DNA from: an uncultured Sphingobacteriaceae bacterium
GTDB taxonomy: Bacteria > Bacteroidota > Bacteroidia > Sphingobacteriales > Sphingobacteriaceae
NCBI GenBank assembly: GCA_946480915.1
Contig: CAMLLO010000001.1
Span: 1 to 64,000, forward strand
Length of the DNA: 64,000 nt
Direction: 5' to 3'
How positions within the stretch are numbered: the first letter of the stretch is position 1; every line of letters starts with the position of its first letter. Position numbers and translations under genes: made by a program. This document shows, piece by piece, positions 43,600 to 53,868 of this stretch. The notes under the pieces are model-generated. The model worked only from the letters and a program-made list of their open reading frames with translations, ran no database searches and had not been told where the DNA came from.

Positions 43600-44931
43600 T
43601 TAAATATATCTGTTGATTACGTTTTCAAGATACTCTTGTTTTCCACTGATTGTAGCCGGCTCGCCGTTTTCAATAGCGAAGGCTCTTAAATCTTCAAGTG
43701 TCAGCTTTCCTTCTTCAAATTCTTTTCCTTTTCCTGAGTCAAAAGAAGCATAACGCTCTGTACGAATCTTTTTGTAATCCGATTTCTGAAGAATGTTATC
43801 CGCAGTAATTAATGCTCTTGCGAAGGTGTCCATACCACCAACATGCGCGTAAAACAGATCTTCCACGTCCGTTGAATTTCTTCTGATCTTGGCATCAAAG
43901 TTTACACCACCACCCTGCAATCCACCTGCTTCAAGGAAAATCAGCATAGCTTCAGTGATCTCATTTAAGTTATTCGGGAACTGGTCAGTATCCCAGCCAT
44001 TTTGATAATCTCCGCGGTTTGCATCAACAGAACCTAACATTCCTGCATCTGCAGCAACCTGTAGCTCATGCTGAAATGTATGCCCGGCTAAAGTTGCATG
44101 ATTTACTTCGATATTAATTTTAAAGTCTTTCTCTAAACCAAACTGATTCAAAAATCCGATAACGGTAGCGCAATCGAAATCATATTGATGTTTTGATGGC
44201 TCAGCTGGTTTAGGCTCGATAAAAAACGTTCCTTTAAAGCCGTTTTTACGTGCATAATCTTTTGCAGCATGAAGAAATTTAGCGAAATGTTCCTGCTCGC
44301 GTTTCATGTCTGTGTTAAGCAAAGTCATATAACCCTCACGTCCCCCCCAGAAAACATAGTTCTCGCCGTCTAATGCTATTGTTGCATCCAAGGCGGCTTT
44401 TACTTGTGCTGCGCCATGAGTTAAAACATGGAAGTCGGGATTGGTGGACGCACCATTCATGTAGCGTGGATTCGAAAACAAATTGGCAGTCCCCCATAAA
44501 AGTTTCACGCCACTTGCTGCTTGTTTTTGCTTCGCATAATCAACTAAGGCCTGTAATCTGCGTTCATTTTCAACAATGTCGTTTCCATAGTCTACCACGT
44601 CTACATCATGGAAGCAATAAAAAGGAAGGTTCATTTTTGTTAAAAATTCAAAGGCGGCGTCCATTTTATCTTTTGCCCTTTCAATAGCATCGCCTTTCTT
44701 GTCCCATGGATGAATGTGTGTAGGGGAGCCAAATGGATCCGCGCCATTACCCACAAACGAATGCCAATAAGCTCCTGCAAAGCGGAAATGATCTTTTAAC
44801 GTTTTACCCGCTACCACGCGGTTTTCGTCGTACCATCTAAATGCCAGTGGATTGTCTGATTCTAATCCCTCGAATTTAATTTGACTTATACCTTTGAAAA
44901 ATTCGGTATCGCCGGTGATTACGTTTGCCAT
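43600..44931 (-). CDS. xylA: Xylose isomerase
   Basis: The protein has 443 residues. Catalytic and metal motifs are present: [50 protein letters not shown] and DANRGD, with [16 protein letters not shown] as the substrate loop. It converts D-xylose to D-xylulose and is of the larger class II type. It lies 1 bp after the stop of xylB, so the two are co-transcribed from the operator-containing promoter at about 46.46 kb. Confidence 0.96.
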   Translation of the reverse strand: MANVITGDTEFFKGISQIKFEGLESDNPLAFRWYDENRVVAGKTLKDHFRFAGAYWHSFVGNGADPFGSPTHIHPWDKKGDAIERAKDKMDAAFEFLTKMNLPFYCFHDVDVVDYGNDIVENERRLQALVDYAKQKQAASGVKLLWGTANLFSNPRYMNGASTNPDFHVLTHGAAQVKAALDATIALDGENYVFWGGREGYMTLLNTDMKREQEHFAKFLHAAKDYARKNGFKGTFFIEPKPAEPSKHQYDFDCATVIGFLNQFGLEKDFKINIEVNHATLAGHTFQHELQVAADAGMLGSVDANRGDYQNGWDTDQFPNNLNEITEAMLIFLEAGGLQGGGVNFDAKIRRNSTDVEDLFYAHVGGMDTFARALITADNILQKSDYKKIRTERYASFDSGKGKEFEEGKLTLEDLRAFAIENGEPATISGKQEYLENVINRYI

Positions 44932-44932
44932 G

Positions 44933-46420
44933 TTAATTATGATTTTTTATATGTTTATCTAATATTAATTTCCAATCCTGATAGATTGGTTCATAAGCTT
45001 CTGCCTGTGATGGTTCTATCAGCGACAATGGTTTTGAATTTTTGAAGGCTTCCCGCTCTGATGAGAATATTTTACTTCCAATTCCTGCTCCTAAGGCTGC
45101 TCCAACACTTCCATCATTTTCGTAAAGTTCTACAGGCACATTGGTAGCATTCACAAAAGCTTCAGTAAAAACGTTGCTTAAAAATAAATTTGCCCTTCCG
45201 GCTCTGATCACCGACGGATTCATGCCGATTTCTCGCATAATATCTAAACCATATCTGAAAGAAAAAGCAATACCCTCCTGCACCGCCCGGAAAATGTGCG
45301 ACTGAGTGTGAAGGTTGAAATCAATATTGCAGAACTGTGCGCCAATGATTTTGTTGTTTAGCATACGCTCAGCACCATTCCCGAAAGGAAGTATTCTTAA
45401 TCCATCGCTCCCAACCGGAATTTTGGCGCTTGAATTATTCATTTCCTCGTAATCCAAACCCGAGCCAATATTCTTTTTGGTCCAGCTATTTGATATTCCC
45501 GTTCCGTTGATACATAAAAGGATTCCCAGACGCGTGTTGGCGCCGGTATGATTTACATGCGCAAATGTATTTACTCTTGATTGTTTGTCGTACGTGATCG
45601 AATCGCTTACACCGTAAATAACACCAGAAGTTCCGGCAGTTGCAGCCACTTCGCCCGGGTTAAGCACATTCAATGATAGCGCATTGTTTGGTTGATCGCC
45701 GGATTTATAGCTGATCGGGATTCCGGCTTTAAGCGATAACTTTTCCGCCATTGCTTTTGTAAGGTGACCATGATCGGCAAACACATTCATTACATCGGCA
45801 ATTAAGCTTTTATCAAAGCCAAAGCAATTTAATATGTCTTCAGAAATAGAGTTACTTTGAAAATCCCAAAAAATCCCTTCCGAAAGTGCAGAATTGCTGG
45901 TCGTGATTTTACCGGTCAGCTTCATCGATATAAAATCTCCGGGAAGCATAACTGTATCTATTTTTTCATAGATGTCCGGCTCGTTTTCTTTCACCCAGGC
46001 TAATTTTGAAGCGGTAAAGTTTCCGGGAGAATTAAGCAGATGTGATAAGCTTTGTTTTTCGCCGATTTGATCGAAAGCGCGGTTTCCGATCTCGACCGCC
46101 CTGCTGTCGCACCAAATAATTGAATCGCGAAGCACTTGTTGATCCTTGTCCACTACAACTAAACCATGCATTTGATAGGCAATTCCAATCGCCCCTACAT
46201 CGTGTGGATTATAGGACTTAGTGGCATTTGCTTTGAGAATAGCTTGCTGTACGTGCTCCCACCACATTTCCGGCGACTGTTCTGCCCATCCTGGCTTTAG
46301 CGAAGTTATTGGTGATTCAGTATCGGGATATTGAACCGAAGCAATAATTTTTTGTGTCTCGGATTCTACAACCGAAACTTTTATAGATGATGTGCCGACA
46401 TCAATTCCGAGTAAAAGCAT
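44933..46420 (-). CDS. xylB: Xylulokinase
   Basis: The protein has 495 residues, an FGGY carbohydrate kinase. [17 protein letters not shown] is the N-terminal phosphate motif, QMHGLVVVD is the sugar-contact motif typical of Xyl[11 protein letters not shown] and [13 protein letters not shown] are also present. [16 protein letters not shown] is the second phosphate loop and [20 protein letters not shown] is the C-terminal motif. It phosphorylates D-xylulose to feed the pentose phosphate pathway. First gene of the xylBA operon, divergent from the LacI-type regulator. Confidence 0.95.
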   Translation of the reverse strand: MLLLGIDVGTSSIKVSVVESETQKIIASVQYPDTESPITSLKPGWAEQSPEMWWEHVQQAILKANATKSYNPHDVGAIGIAYQMHGLVVVDKDQQVLRDSIIWCDSRAVEIGNRAFDQIGEKQSLSHLLNSPGNFTASKLAWVKENEPDIYEKIDTVMLPGDFISMKLTGKITTSNSALSEGIFWDFQSNSISEDILNCFGFDKSLIADVMNVFADHGHLTKAMAEKLSLKAGIPISYKSGDQPNNALSLNVLNPGEVAATAGTSGVIYGVSDSITYDKQSRVNTFAHVNHTGANTRLGILLCINGTGISNSWTKKNIGSGLDYEEMNNSSAKIPVGSDGLRILPFGNGAERMLNNKIIGAQFCNIDFNLHTQSHIFRAVQEGIAFSFRYGLDIMREIGMNPSVIRAGRANLFLSNVFTEAFVNATNVPVELYENDGSVGAALGAGIGSKIFSSEREAFKNSKPLSLIEPSQAEAYEPIYQDWKLILDKHIKNHN

Positions 46421-46443
46421 GCTTTAAGGTTTATATGACTTAT

Positions 46444-46457
46444 TGCCAACGTTGGCA
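46444..46457. promoter_or_regulatory. LacI-type operator between xylB and its regulator
   Basis: TGCCAACGTTGGCA is a perfect 14-bp palindrome centred on CG, the usual LacI-family form. It lies just downstream of the xylB -7 element, over the expected transcription start, which suits repression. Confidence 0.8.
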
Positions 46458-46465
46458 CGAAGGTA
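46458..46465 (-). promoter_or_regulatory. -7 promoter element of xylBA
   Basis: On the minus strand TACCTTCG differs by one base from TAnnTTTG and abuts the LacI-type operator; it is 38 bp before the xylB ATG. Confidence 0.5.
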
Positions 46466-46522
46466 GATAATTTATTTTTTTAAAGTATTATTTTTTAGCT
46501 TTATGGATTAAAAAAAAGGAAA

Positions 46523-47545
46523 TTGAATAAAAAGCCCACCATACTCGACATCGCTAAAGAATTAAATATTACTTTTTCTACAGTAGCAAGGGCATTAAAT
46601 GATCATCCGGCAATAAGTATTGCTACGAAAAAGGCGGTAAGAGAAACTGCAGACCGTTTAAATTATCGCCAAAATAAAATTGCTTCATCTCTCCGTTCTG
46701 GCCGCAGTAATATTATCGGAGTGATTGTGCCCAACCTGCATGTTAGCTTTTTTAGTTCGGTTGTATCGGGCATCGAGAATGTAATGAATGCGAACGGGTA
46801 TAATATCCTTTTATATCAATCGAAAGAATCTAAAAGGCATGAAGCTAAAGGCATTGAAACTTTTTTACAATCAAGGGTAGACGGCATCATTTCGTCGGTA
46901 ACTACCGAAACAGTTGAAGAAGTTTACAGCGAGATCAAAACCCGCAATATCCCTCTTATATTCTTCGACCGGGAGTTAAGTACTTTGAACGTTCCGTCAG
47001 TTGTTATTGACGATTATAAAGGAGGTTTTATAGCGACCGAACATTTGATTAAACAAGGATACAAAGACATTCTGCATATTACGGCCCACCAGGATATCGC
47101 AATTTTTAAAGAACGCTTACGCGGATATATCGATGCTTTAAAACATTACGGTCTTCCTGTCAGAGAAGATTTGATTGTTAAGGGAGATTTTTCGCTTCAA
47201 TTTGGGAAAGATGTGGTGCGTGAAACAAAACTGCAGGGAATCCACTACGATTCCATTTTCGCTTTAGAAGATTATACTGCGATGGGTGCTATGCAAGCTT
47301 TAAAAGAAGCCGGCATTAAAATCCCTGAAGAAATCGGTGTAATTGGTTTTGCGAATGAGGCGTTTGGAAGCCTGGTGAGTCCCGCTCTTTCTACTATTGA
47401 TCAGCAGACCTCTAAGATGGGAGAAGAAACCGCCCGTATTTTTCTTAAACTTTTAAGAAATCAAAGCCCCGGATCCAAACCGGAAAAACTGGTTTTAGAA
47501 CCCCGTCTTATCGTGCGAGAATCATCGAATAGAATGAATTCATAG
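46523..47545 (+). CDS. LacI-family transcriptional regulator (xylose/pectin locus)
   Basis: The start is a TTG (46523): TTG AAT AAA AAG gives MNKKPTILDIAKELN, the normal LacI N-terminus, and no upstream in-frame ATG fits. The product has 340 residues. Residues 1-60 are the DNA-binding domain with hinge helix (FSTVARALNDHPAIS, IASSLRSGRSNIIGVIVP), followed by a periplasmic-binding-protein-like effector domain (FFDRELSTLNVPSVVIDDY, IGVIGFANEAFGSLVSPALSTIDQ). It probably binds TGCnAACGTTnGCA sites on both sides of its gene. The effector may be xylose or a related sugar (inference). Confidence 0.92.
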   Translation: MNKKPTILDIAKELNITFSTVARALNDHPAISIATKKAVRETADRLNYRQNKIASSLRSGRSNIIGVIVPNLHVSFFSSVVSGIENVMNANGYNILLYQSKESKRHEAKGIETFLQSRVDGIISSVTTETVEEVYSEIKTRNIPLIFFDRELSTLNVPSVVIDDYKGGFIATEHLIKQGYKDILHITAHQDIAIFKERLRGYIDALKHYGLPVREDLIVKGDFSLQFGKDVVRETKLQGIHYDSIFALEDYTAMGAMQALKEAGIKIPEEIGVIGFANEAFGSLVSPALSTIDQQTSKMGEETARIFLKLLRNQSPGSKPEKLVLEPRLIVRESSNRMNS

Positions 47546-47559
47546 TGCTAACGTTTGCA
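47546..47559. promoter_or_regulatory. LacI-type operator before the pectinesterase gene
   Basis: TGCTAACGTTTGCA matches the operator at 46444 at 12 of 14 positions and is symmetric except for one pair. It begins directly after the regulator's stop codon and includes a TTTG (47554-47557) that lies 21 bp before TAATCTTG (47579-47586), so it would overlap the -33 element. Confidence 0.7.
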
Positions 47560-47578
47560 TTAAAGCATAATTCTCGTT

Positions 47579-47586
47579 AATCTTGC
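47579..47586 (+). promoter_or_regulatory. Probable -7 element of the pectinesterase/GH43 operon
   Basis: TAATCTTG differs by one base from TAnnTTTG; TTTG at 47554-47557 serves as the -33 element. The ATG at 47613 is 26 bp downstream. Confidence 0.5.
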
Positions 47587-47612
47587 AGCTCTTATCATGT
47601 TTAACCAATTAT

Positions 47613-48617
47613 ATGAAAAGGACTTTCTTAATCTTCGTATTTTTTTTCACCTGCGTTATTGCTGTAAATGCACAAATACCGGGTCATCCCTCGTCGTTAA
47701 CTGTTTCCCAGGATGGAAACGGCGATTATAAAACAATTCAGGAAGCAATAAACTCAGTTCGTGATCTTTCGGGACAAGTAGTCAAGATTACCATTAAAAA
47801 TGGCGTCTATCATGAAAAGTTAGTCATTCCTTCCTGGAAAACAAAAATTTATTTAATCGGCGAGAGCAAAGAAAAGACCATTATCACCGGAAATGATTAC
47901 TCCGGAAAAGCATTCCCAGGGGGTAAGGATCCTTTCGGAAATGCTAAATATTCCACATTCACCTCTTACACGGTTTTAGTTCAGGGGGCCGATTTCAGGG
48001 CAGAGAACTTAACCATTCAAAACACCGCCGGACGCGTGGGCCAGGCTGTTGCTTTACATGTTGAGGGCGACCGGGCTGTTATTGTAAATTGCAGGATCTT
48101 AGGTAATCAGGACACGTTATATACAGCCAGTGGAACCAGCAGGCAGTATTATAAAGACTGCTATATTGAAGGTACAACCGACTTTATTTTTGGCGAAGCC
48201 ACCGTTGTTTTCCAAAGTTGTACAATTAAAAATCTGTCTGATTCGTATATAACGGCCGCAGCAACTACTCCGAATCAAGTGTTTGGTTATGTGTTTTTCA
48301 ATTGTAAATTAATCGCAGATTCAGCTGTAAAAAAGGTTTACCTGGGACGTCCGTGGCGGCCATACGCAAAAACGGTGTTCATCCGCACAGATATGGCAGA
48401 TCATATCGTCGCTCAGGGTTGGGACCCTTGGAAGGGCGACAAGATGTTTCCTGATAAAGAAAAAACCGCTTATTATGCAGAGTATGGATCTTTTGGTGCG
48501 GGGGCGAATACGAGTGAGCGCGTAAGCTGGTCAAAGAAATTATCTAAAAAAGAACTTAAAAAATACACTCTCAGAAATATTTTCTCAGGACCTACGCCGT
48601 GGGTGCCTGCATCCTAA
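47613..48617 (+). CDS. Pectinesterase (carbohydrate esterase family 8)
   Basis: The frame opens at a TTG (47583), but the ATG at 47613 starts the signal peptide (MKRTFLIFVFFFTCVIAVNAQ) and is preferred: 334 residues. The right-handed beta-helix has the CE8 motifs: DGNGDYKTIQEAINSV, GNQDTLY (catalytic Gln), YIEGTTDFIFG (nucleophile Asp) and YLGRPWRPYAKTVF (Arg). A further acid-base Asp lies in the GNQDTLY block. It removes methyl esters from homogalacturonan, opening it to lyases. It starts 66 bp after the regulator gene and precedes a GH43 gene by 13 bp. Confidence 0.94.
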   Translation: MKRTFLIFVFFFTCVIAVNAQIPGHPSSLTVSQDGNGDYKTIQEAINSVRDLSGQVVKITIKNGVYHEKLVIPSWKTKIYLIGESKEKTIITGNDYSGKAFPGGKDPFGNAKYSTFTSYTVLVQGADFRAENLTIQNTAGRVGQAVALHVEGDRAVIVNCRILGNQDTLYTASGTSRQYYKDCYIEGTTDFIFGEATVVFQSCTIKNLSDSYITAAATTPNQVFGYVFFNCKLIADSAVKKVYLGRPWRPYAKTVFIRTDMADHIVAQGWDPWKGDKMFPDKEKTAYYAEYGSFGAGANTSERVSWSKKLSKKELKKYTLRNIFSGPTPWVPAS

Positions 48618-48630
48618 TATCTAATTAATC

Positions 48631-50289
48631 ATGAAAAAAAGCGTTTTGCTATTAACTCGGCTGGTTTTTACCGGCTTACTATCCATTGTTCTTTTGCCAG
48701 GATATTCCCAGGCACAAAATAACTACATCTCCAAAGTTTGGGTTGCTGATCAGGGAAATGGCACCTATAAAAACCCTGTACTAAACGCCGATTATTCGGA
48801 TCCCGATGCCGTGCGTGTGGGGGATGATTTTTATCTGACTGCGTCCTCTTTTGAAGATGTTCCGGGTTTGCCAATTCTTCATTCTAAAGATTTAGTTAAC
48901 TGGACGCTAATTGCACATGCATTAAAACGCCAGCCTCCCTTTGATTATTTTTCTGCCCCACGTCATGGTCAGGGAGTTTGGGCCCCTGCTATTCGTTTTC
49001 ACAAGGGAGAATTTTATATTTATTATCCAGATCCTGATTTCGGGATTTATGTTACTAAAGCCAAAAATGCTGCAGGTCCGTGGTCAGATCCAATTTTAGT
49101 TGTAGGTGGAAAAGGCCTAATCGATCCTTGTCCATTATGGGATGACAACGGAAAAATTTATTTGGTTCACGCTTATGCCGGAAGCCGGGCAGGAATTAAA
49201 AGTATTATGGTTGTCAGGGAATTAAACCAGACAGGCACCAAAACCTTGGACGAAGGAGTCATTGTATACGACGGACACGAAACGGATCCAACCATTGAAG
49301 GTCCAAAGTTTTACAAAAGAAATGGGTACTACTATATTTTTGCTCCGGCGGGTGGAGTATCTACTGGCTGGCAATTGGTATTGCGCTCAAAAAATTTGTA
49401 CGGCCCCTATGAAAGAAAAATTGTCATGCACCAGGGAAGCAGCACTGTAAATGGGCCGCATCAGGGCGCATGGGTAAATACGTCAACCGGCGAAGATTGG
49501 TTCCTGCATTTTCAGGATAAGGGCCCTTACGGAAGAGTCGTACATCTGAATCCAATGAAATGGGTAAACGACTGGCCTGTAATTGGCGTGGATAAAGATG
49601 GAGATGGCACCGGCGAGCCGGTTTTAACGTATAAAAAGCCAAACGTCGGAAAGAAAACATTCCCAATCGCTACTCCCTCAGAAAGCGATGAATTTAACGA
49701 TACAAAACTTGGCTTGCAATGGCAGTGGATGGCAAATCCAAAGCCGACATGGGTTTTTACGAATGCGGCGAATGGCGCACTCAGACTCTTCACTGATAAG
49801 CTTTCTGATTCCACTAAAAACCTTTGGCAAGCACCAAATGTACTGCTTCAGAAATTCCCAGCCGACGTATTTATGGTCACTACAAAACTTAAGTTCACTC
49901 CTAATGATCGCTTAGAGAATGAAAAAGTTGGATTAACAGTTATGGGATTTAGCTATGCAAATCTTGCGTTGAAAAGTGAAAAAGATGGTAAATACCTGGT
50001 TTATACCGTGTGCAAAAATGCCGAAGCCGGAAAAGCTGAAGAAGAAAAAGTTATCACTAAAGTGGGCAATCAACCCGTCTATTTTAGAGTTAAAGTAACT
50101 GAGGGAGCTAAGTGCAAATTTAGTTATAGTTTAGACGGACAGGCATTTACCGAAGTGGGAGCCGAGTTTCAGGCCGAAGTAGGGCGTTGGATAGGCGCCA
50201 AAGTGGGCTTATTCGCTACGAGAGAAACACAGATCAACGACTCGGGATTTGCCGATTTTGATTGGTTTAGAGTTGAACCCGTTCAATAG
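48631..50289 (+). CDS. GH43 glycosidase with C-terminal beta-sandwich
   Basis: The protein has 552 residues and a signal peptide (about 1-28). The five-bladed propeller shows the general base in YSDPDAVRVGDDFYL, a WAPAIRFHKGEFYIYY blade, the aspartate in LIDPCPLWDDNG and the acid in TIEGPKFYKRNG. Residues about 355-550 form a concanavalin-like sandwich (FNDTKLGLQWQW, ending GFADFDWFRVEP). This arrangement is common in beta-xylosidases and exo-arabinofuranosidases (GH43 subfamilies such as 12). Last gene of the LacI-controlled unit; a terminator follows at 50309. A beta-xylosidase role fits with xylAB next door. Confidence 0.9.
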   Translation: MKKSVLLLTRLVFTGLLSIVLLPGYSQAQNNYISKVWVADQGNGTYKNPVLNADYSDPDAVRVGDDFYLTASSFEDVPGLPILHSKDLVNWTLIAHALKRQPPFDYFSAPRHGQGVWAPAIRFHKGEFYIYYPDPDFGIYVTKAKNAAGPWSDPILVVGGKGLIDPCPLWDDNGKIYLVHAYAGSRAGIKSIMVVRELNQTGTKTLDEGVIVYDGHETDPTIEGPKFYKRNGYYYIFAPAGGVSTGWQLVLRSKNLYGPYERKIVMHQGSSTVNGPHQGAWVNTSTGEDWFLHFQDKGPYGRVVHLNPMKWVNDWPVIGVDKDGDGTGEPVLTYKKPNVGKKTFPIATPSESDEFNDTKLGLQWQWMANPKPTWVFTNAANGALRLFTDKLSDSTKNLWQAPNVLLQKFPADVFMVTTKLKFTPNDRLENEKVGLTVMGFSYANLALKSEKDGKYLVYTVCKNAEAGKAEEEKVITKVGNQPVYFRVKVTEGAKCKFSYSLDGQAFTEVGAEFQAEVGRWIGAKVGLFATRETQINDSGFADFDWFRVEPVQ

Positions 50290-50308
50290 ATTATTAGCTC
50301 TCGTTATT

Positions 50309-50344
50309 GAAAGCTCCCGCACGCTTGTGCCGGAGCTTTTTTTA
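50309..50344 (+). terminator. Terminator of the pectinesterase/GH43 operon
   Basis: AAAGCTCC, loop of about 14 nt, GGAGCTTTTTTT, about 20 bp after the GH43 stop. Confidence 0.8.
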
Positions 50345-50388
50345 TGGAAAAGGTTTCGCTGCATTCTGTAGGCTTTAACATTTTCATT

Positions 50389-50396
50389 TATCTTTG
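50389..50396 (+). promoter_or_regulatory. -7 promoter element of recG
   Basis: TATCTTTG matches TAnnTTTG exactly and lies 37 bp before the TTG start at 50434. No clear -33 TTTG. Confidence 0.55.
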
Positions 50397-50433
50397 GAAT
50401 GAAAAAGCATTTCCTTTCTAAACAGGTATACAT

Positions 50434-52539
50434 TTGGCAATTCATTCTTTAAGCACACCAGTTGAATATCTAAAAGGCGTGGGTCCTCAACGTGCTGAGG
50501 TGCTTAAAAAAGAACTGTCTATTTTTACTTTTCAGGATTTAATTAATCATTATCCATTCCGGTATGTCGACAGGACTAAATTCTATAAGATAAAAGAATT
50601 GAATCCTGATTTGCCATCAGTGCAATTCATTGGTCGCTTAATATCGAAAGAAATCGTCGGTGAAAAGCAATCAAGGCGCTTGGTAGCCAAACTGAGAGAT
50701 GATACAGGCATCGTTGAACTTGTATGGTTTCAGGGAATACGATGGGTTGAGAAGGTTTTACAGCCAAATGCGGCCTTTATAGTATTCGGAAAACCCACTG
50801 AGTTCAATGGGAAGATTTCAATGTCCCATCCCGAAATCGAATTATACAATCCCAACCTAAAAAAACTCGGTAATTTAACCCTGCAGCCTGTATACAGTTC
50901 AACCGAAAAGCTCAAGCAGTTTTCACTGGATACGAAAGGAATTCAACGAATTCAGTCGGCAGCTCTTGAAACAGTGCTCTATGAAATTGAAGAAACTTTA
51001 CCGGAATATCTATTACAACGGTATAGGCTAATCGGAAAAAAAGAGGCAATTCAATACATTCACTTTCCTCCAGATGCGCTAACACTTCAAGCGGCCATCA
51101 GAAGATTAAAGTTCGAAGAGCTATTCTTTATCCAGCTCAAGCTGCTTAAAAATAAACTTTTGCGCACACAAAAATTTAAGGGCGCCATATTCGACAAAGT
51201 AGGAGAGAAGTTCAATACCTTTTACAACGAAAAGCTCCCCTTCGATTTAACAAACGCGCAGAAAAAAGTTTTAAAAGAAATCCGTCTCGACACCCAGCGA
51301 GGCGTACAAATGAACAGGTTATTGCAAGGCGATGTTGGGAGCGGAAAAACTATAGTGGCCCTAATGTGCATGTTGCTCGCAATAGATAACGGTTGCCAGG
51401 CCTGTATTATGGCCCCCACCGAAATACTCGCCCAGCAGCATTTTCAGTCCATTCATAAACTCGTTAACGATGATTTCGTGAGCGTTTCGATATTAACAGG
51501 ATCTACACCTAAAAAAGACCGCAAGAAAATTCATGAAAAACTCGCCGCAGGGGATTTAGATATTCTTGTAGGTACTCACGCCCTGATCGAAGATGCAGTA
51601 CGGTTTGCAAACTTAGGCTTGGCTGTGGTAGATGAACAGCATAGGTTTGGTGTAGAGCAAAGAGCAAAGCTCTGGCGAAAAAATACACTGCCTCCGCATG
51701 TTTTGGTAATGACAGCAACACCAATTCCGCGGACGTTATCGATGACTTTATATGGCGATCTGGATGTATCAGTTATAGATGAGTTGCCTGCCGGCAGAAA
51801 ACCAATCAAAACTATCCATTTATTTGAAAGTCAACGCCTGCGCATGTTCGGCTTTATGCGACAGGAAATTGCTTTAGGTCGCCAGATCTACATAGTTTAT
51901 CCTTTAATAAAAGAAAGTGAAAAACTCGATCTCTTGCATTTGGAAGCTGGAATTGAAACGATTTCCCGCGAATTTCCCTTACCCGATTACCGTATAAGTA
52001 TTGTACACGGAAAACTAAAGCCTGCCGAAAAGGACTTTGAAATGCAGCGCTTTGTTAAAGGCGAAACCCAGATAATGGTCGCCACTACTGTTATTGAAGT
52101 TGGAGTAAACGTTCCGAATGCCAGCGTTATGATCATCGAAAACGCCGAGCGTTTCGGTTTATCTCAATTACACCAATTACGCGGACGCGTTGGCCGCGGG
52201 GCAGAACAATCCTATTGTATTTTGATGAGTGGCAATAAACTTAGCAAAGAGGCGAAAATACGATTGGAAACAATGGTTAAAACCAATGATGGCTTTGAAA
52301 TATCCGAAATCGATCTGCAACTGCGTGGTCCCGGCGACATAGAAGGGACGCGACAAAGCGGGGTTTTAGACTTAAAACTCGCAGACCTGATGCAAGATCA
52401 ACACATACTGCAAGAAGCACGGAATGAGGTCATCAGAATTTTTGAAGAAGATCCAAATCTGGCAATGGATAAGAATGAGCTTCTGAAAAAATACTTCGGT
52501 AAAAAAGAAAGAGGAATCGCGCTTCACAATATCTCATAG
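50434..52539 (+). CDS. recG: ATP-dependent DNA helicase RecG
   Basis: TTG start at 50434 gives MAIHSLSTPVEYLKGVGPQRAEVLKKEL, the normal RecG N-terminus; no ATG is closer. The protein has 701 residues. An OB-fold wedge domain (about 60-160) precedes the helicase motifs: GDVGSGKTIVALM (Walker A), DEQHRFGVEQR (DEQH box), MTATPIPRTLSMT, and VATTVIEVGVNVPNA with QLRGRVGRG. It remodels stalled replication forks and D-loops. It ends in LHNIS; the MFS gene follows 51 bp later, possibly as part of the same transcript. Confidence 0.96.
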   Translation: MAIHSLSTPVEYLKGVGPQRAEVLKKELSIFTFQDLINHYPFRYVDRTKFYKIKELNPDLPSVQFIGRLISKEIVGEKQSRRLVAKLRDDTGIVELVWFQGIRWVEKVLQPNAAFIVFGKPTEFNGKISMSHPEIELYNPNLKKLGNLTLQPVYSSTEKLKQFSLDTKGIQRIQSAALETVLYEIEETLPEYLLQRYRLIGKKEAIQYIHFPPDALTLQAAIRRLKFEELFFIQLKLLKNKLLRTQKFKGAIFDKVGEKFNTFYNEKLPFDLTNAQKKVLKEIRLDTQRGVQMNRLLQGDVGSGKTIVALMCMLLAIDNGCQACIMAPTEILAQQHFQSIHKLVNDDFVSVSILTGSTPKKDRKKIHEKLAAGDLDILVGTHALIEDAVRFANLGLAVVDEQHRFGVEQRAKLWRKNTLPPHVLVMTATPIPRTLSMTLYGDLDVSVIDELPAGRKPIKTIHLFESQRLRMFGFMRQEIALGRQIYIVYPLIKESEKLDLLHLEAGIETISREFPLPDYRISIVHGKLKPAEKDFEMQRFVKGETQIMVATTVIEVGVNVPNASVMIIENAERFGLSQLHQLRGRVGRGAEQSYCILMSGNKLSKEAKIRLETMVKTNDGFEISEIDLQLRGPGDIEGTRQSGVLDLKLADLMQDQHILQEARNEVIRIFEEDPNLAMDKNELLKKYFGKKERGIALHNIS

Positions 52540-52590
52540 AAGTATGAAAAACTGTAATTTCGCTTCTCTATTAAAATAAAGATTGATTTA

Positions 52591-53868
52591 GTGGATAAGT
52601 TAGATTCAGATCCTGAAAAGAAAGACCCGTATGCCGCCTTGCGTTACCCCGAGTTTCGCTCCTTTTTAACTATACGGTTTTTTCTCACCTTCGCCTACCA
52701 AATTCAGGCGGTAATAATTGGCTGGTATATTTATCAGCTTACCAAGGATCCATTTTCTTTAGGTCTGATAGGCTTGGCCGAAGCAATCCCCGCTTTAGGA
52801 ATTGCACTTTATGGCGGTTACGTTGCAGACAAATCTGAAAAAACTAAGCTCTTAAAACTTATCCTGGCAGGAATGTTTGTATGTTCTCTGGTACTATTTT
52901 TAGTAACCTTGCCAGCATTTTCTTCGGATCTCAGCCAATCCACTATCGTCCTGACAATATACTTTATGATTTTTGGGATAGGTATCGCCAGAGGATTTAT
53001 GGGGCCTGTAATATTTTCCCTAATGGCTCAGATCATTCCCCGCGAACATTATCCAAATTCATCCACATGGAACAGTGCCGGCTGGCAGGTAGCTTCCATC
53101 GCCGGTCCCGCATTTGGCGGTTTAGTATATGCCTATGCCGGTATATCAGTTACGTTCTTTTTAATATTGGTGTTTTTATTGACATCATTCGCATGTATAT
53201 TCTTTCTTCAAAAACGTCCTCCACAATTCGTTCCCCAGGAGAATATAATGGAAAGTCTTAAAGAAGGAATCGGCTTTGTATTCCGTAGCCGTATGCTTTT
53301 AGGAGCAATGAGCCTTGATTTATTCTCAGTATTTTTCGGGGGCGCTGTGGCCCTGATTCCTGTAGTTGCCAGTGAAGTATTGCATGTAGGTGCCGAACAG
53401 TTTGGGATGATGAGAGCTGCGCCAGCCATTGGCGCTGTGTTGACAATGCTTTTTATGGCCCGTCATTCGCCCATGAACAAACCATGGCGAAATCTCCTGT
53501 TTGCTGTAACCGGATTTGGCTTATCAATAATTGGCTATGGCCTTTCAACTAGCTTCTATTTAACTCTGTTTTTTTTATTTTTCGAAGGTGTTTTTGATAG
53601 TGTCAGCGTAGTAATCCGTTCAACAATTATGCAGTTGTTAACGCCCGATAATATGCGAGGGCGAGTCTCCGCAGTTAACTCCATGTTCATCGGCTCATCA
53701 AACGAAATTGGAGCGTTCGAATCCGGTTTAACCGCCCGTTTAATGGGCACCGTGCCAGCCATCATTTTCGGTGGTAGTATGACCCTTGTAATTGTATCCC
53801 TAACTTATCTGAAAACTAAAAAATTGGTACCCTTGGGTTTAAAGGAAATTCATCAGCCCGAAAGTTAA
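52591..53868 (+). CDS. MFS transporter
   Basis: The start is GTG (52591). The 425-residue product has about twelve membrane segments; the first is preceded by PYAALRYPEFRSFLTIRFFLTFAYQ and the loop between helices 2 and 3 has GYVADKSEKTKL, the MFS signature. Other segments show ARGFMGPVIFSLMAQIIP and GGAVALIPVVASEVLHVG. This resembles MFS_3/EntS-type exporters; the substrate is unknown. Its stop overlaps the stop of the convergent PLDc_N gene by 4 bp. Proximity to recG is not informative. Confidence 0.85.
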   Translation: MDKLDSDPEKKDPYAALRYPEFRSFLTIRFFLTFAYQIQAVIIGWYIYQLTKDPFSLGLIGLAEAIPALGIALYGGYVADKSEKTKLLKLILAGMFVCSLVLFLVTLPAFSSDLSQSTIVLTIYFMIFGIGIARGFMGPVIFSLMAQIIPREHYPNSSTWNSAGWQVASIAGPAFGGLVYAYAGISVTFFLILVFLLTSFACIFFLQKRPPQFVPQENIMESLKEGIGFVFRSRMLLGAMSLDLFSVFFGGAVALIPVVASEVLHVGAEQFGMMRAAPAIGAVLTMLFMARHSPMNKPWRNLLFAVTGFGLSIIGYGLSTSFYLTLFFLFFEGVFDSVSVVIRSTIMQLLTPDNMRGRVSAVNSMFIGSSNEIGAFESGLTARLMGTVPAIIFGGSMTLVIVSLTYLKTKKLVPLGLKEIHQPES

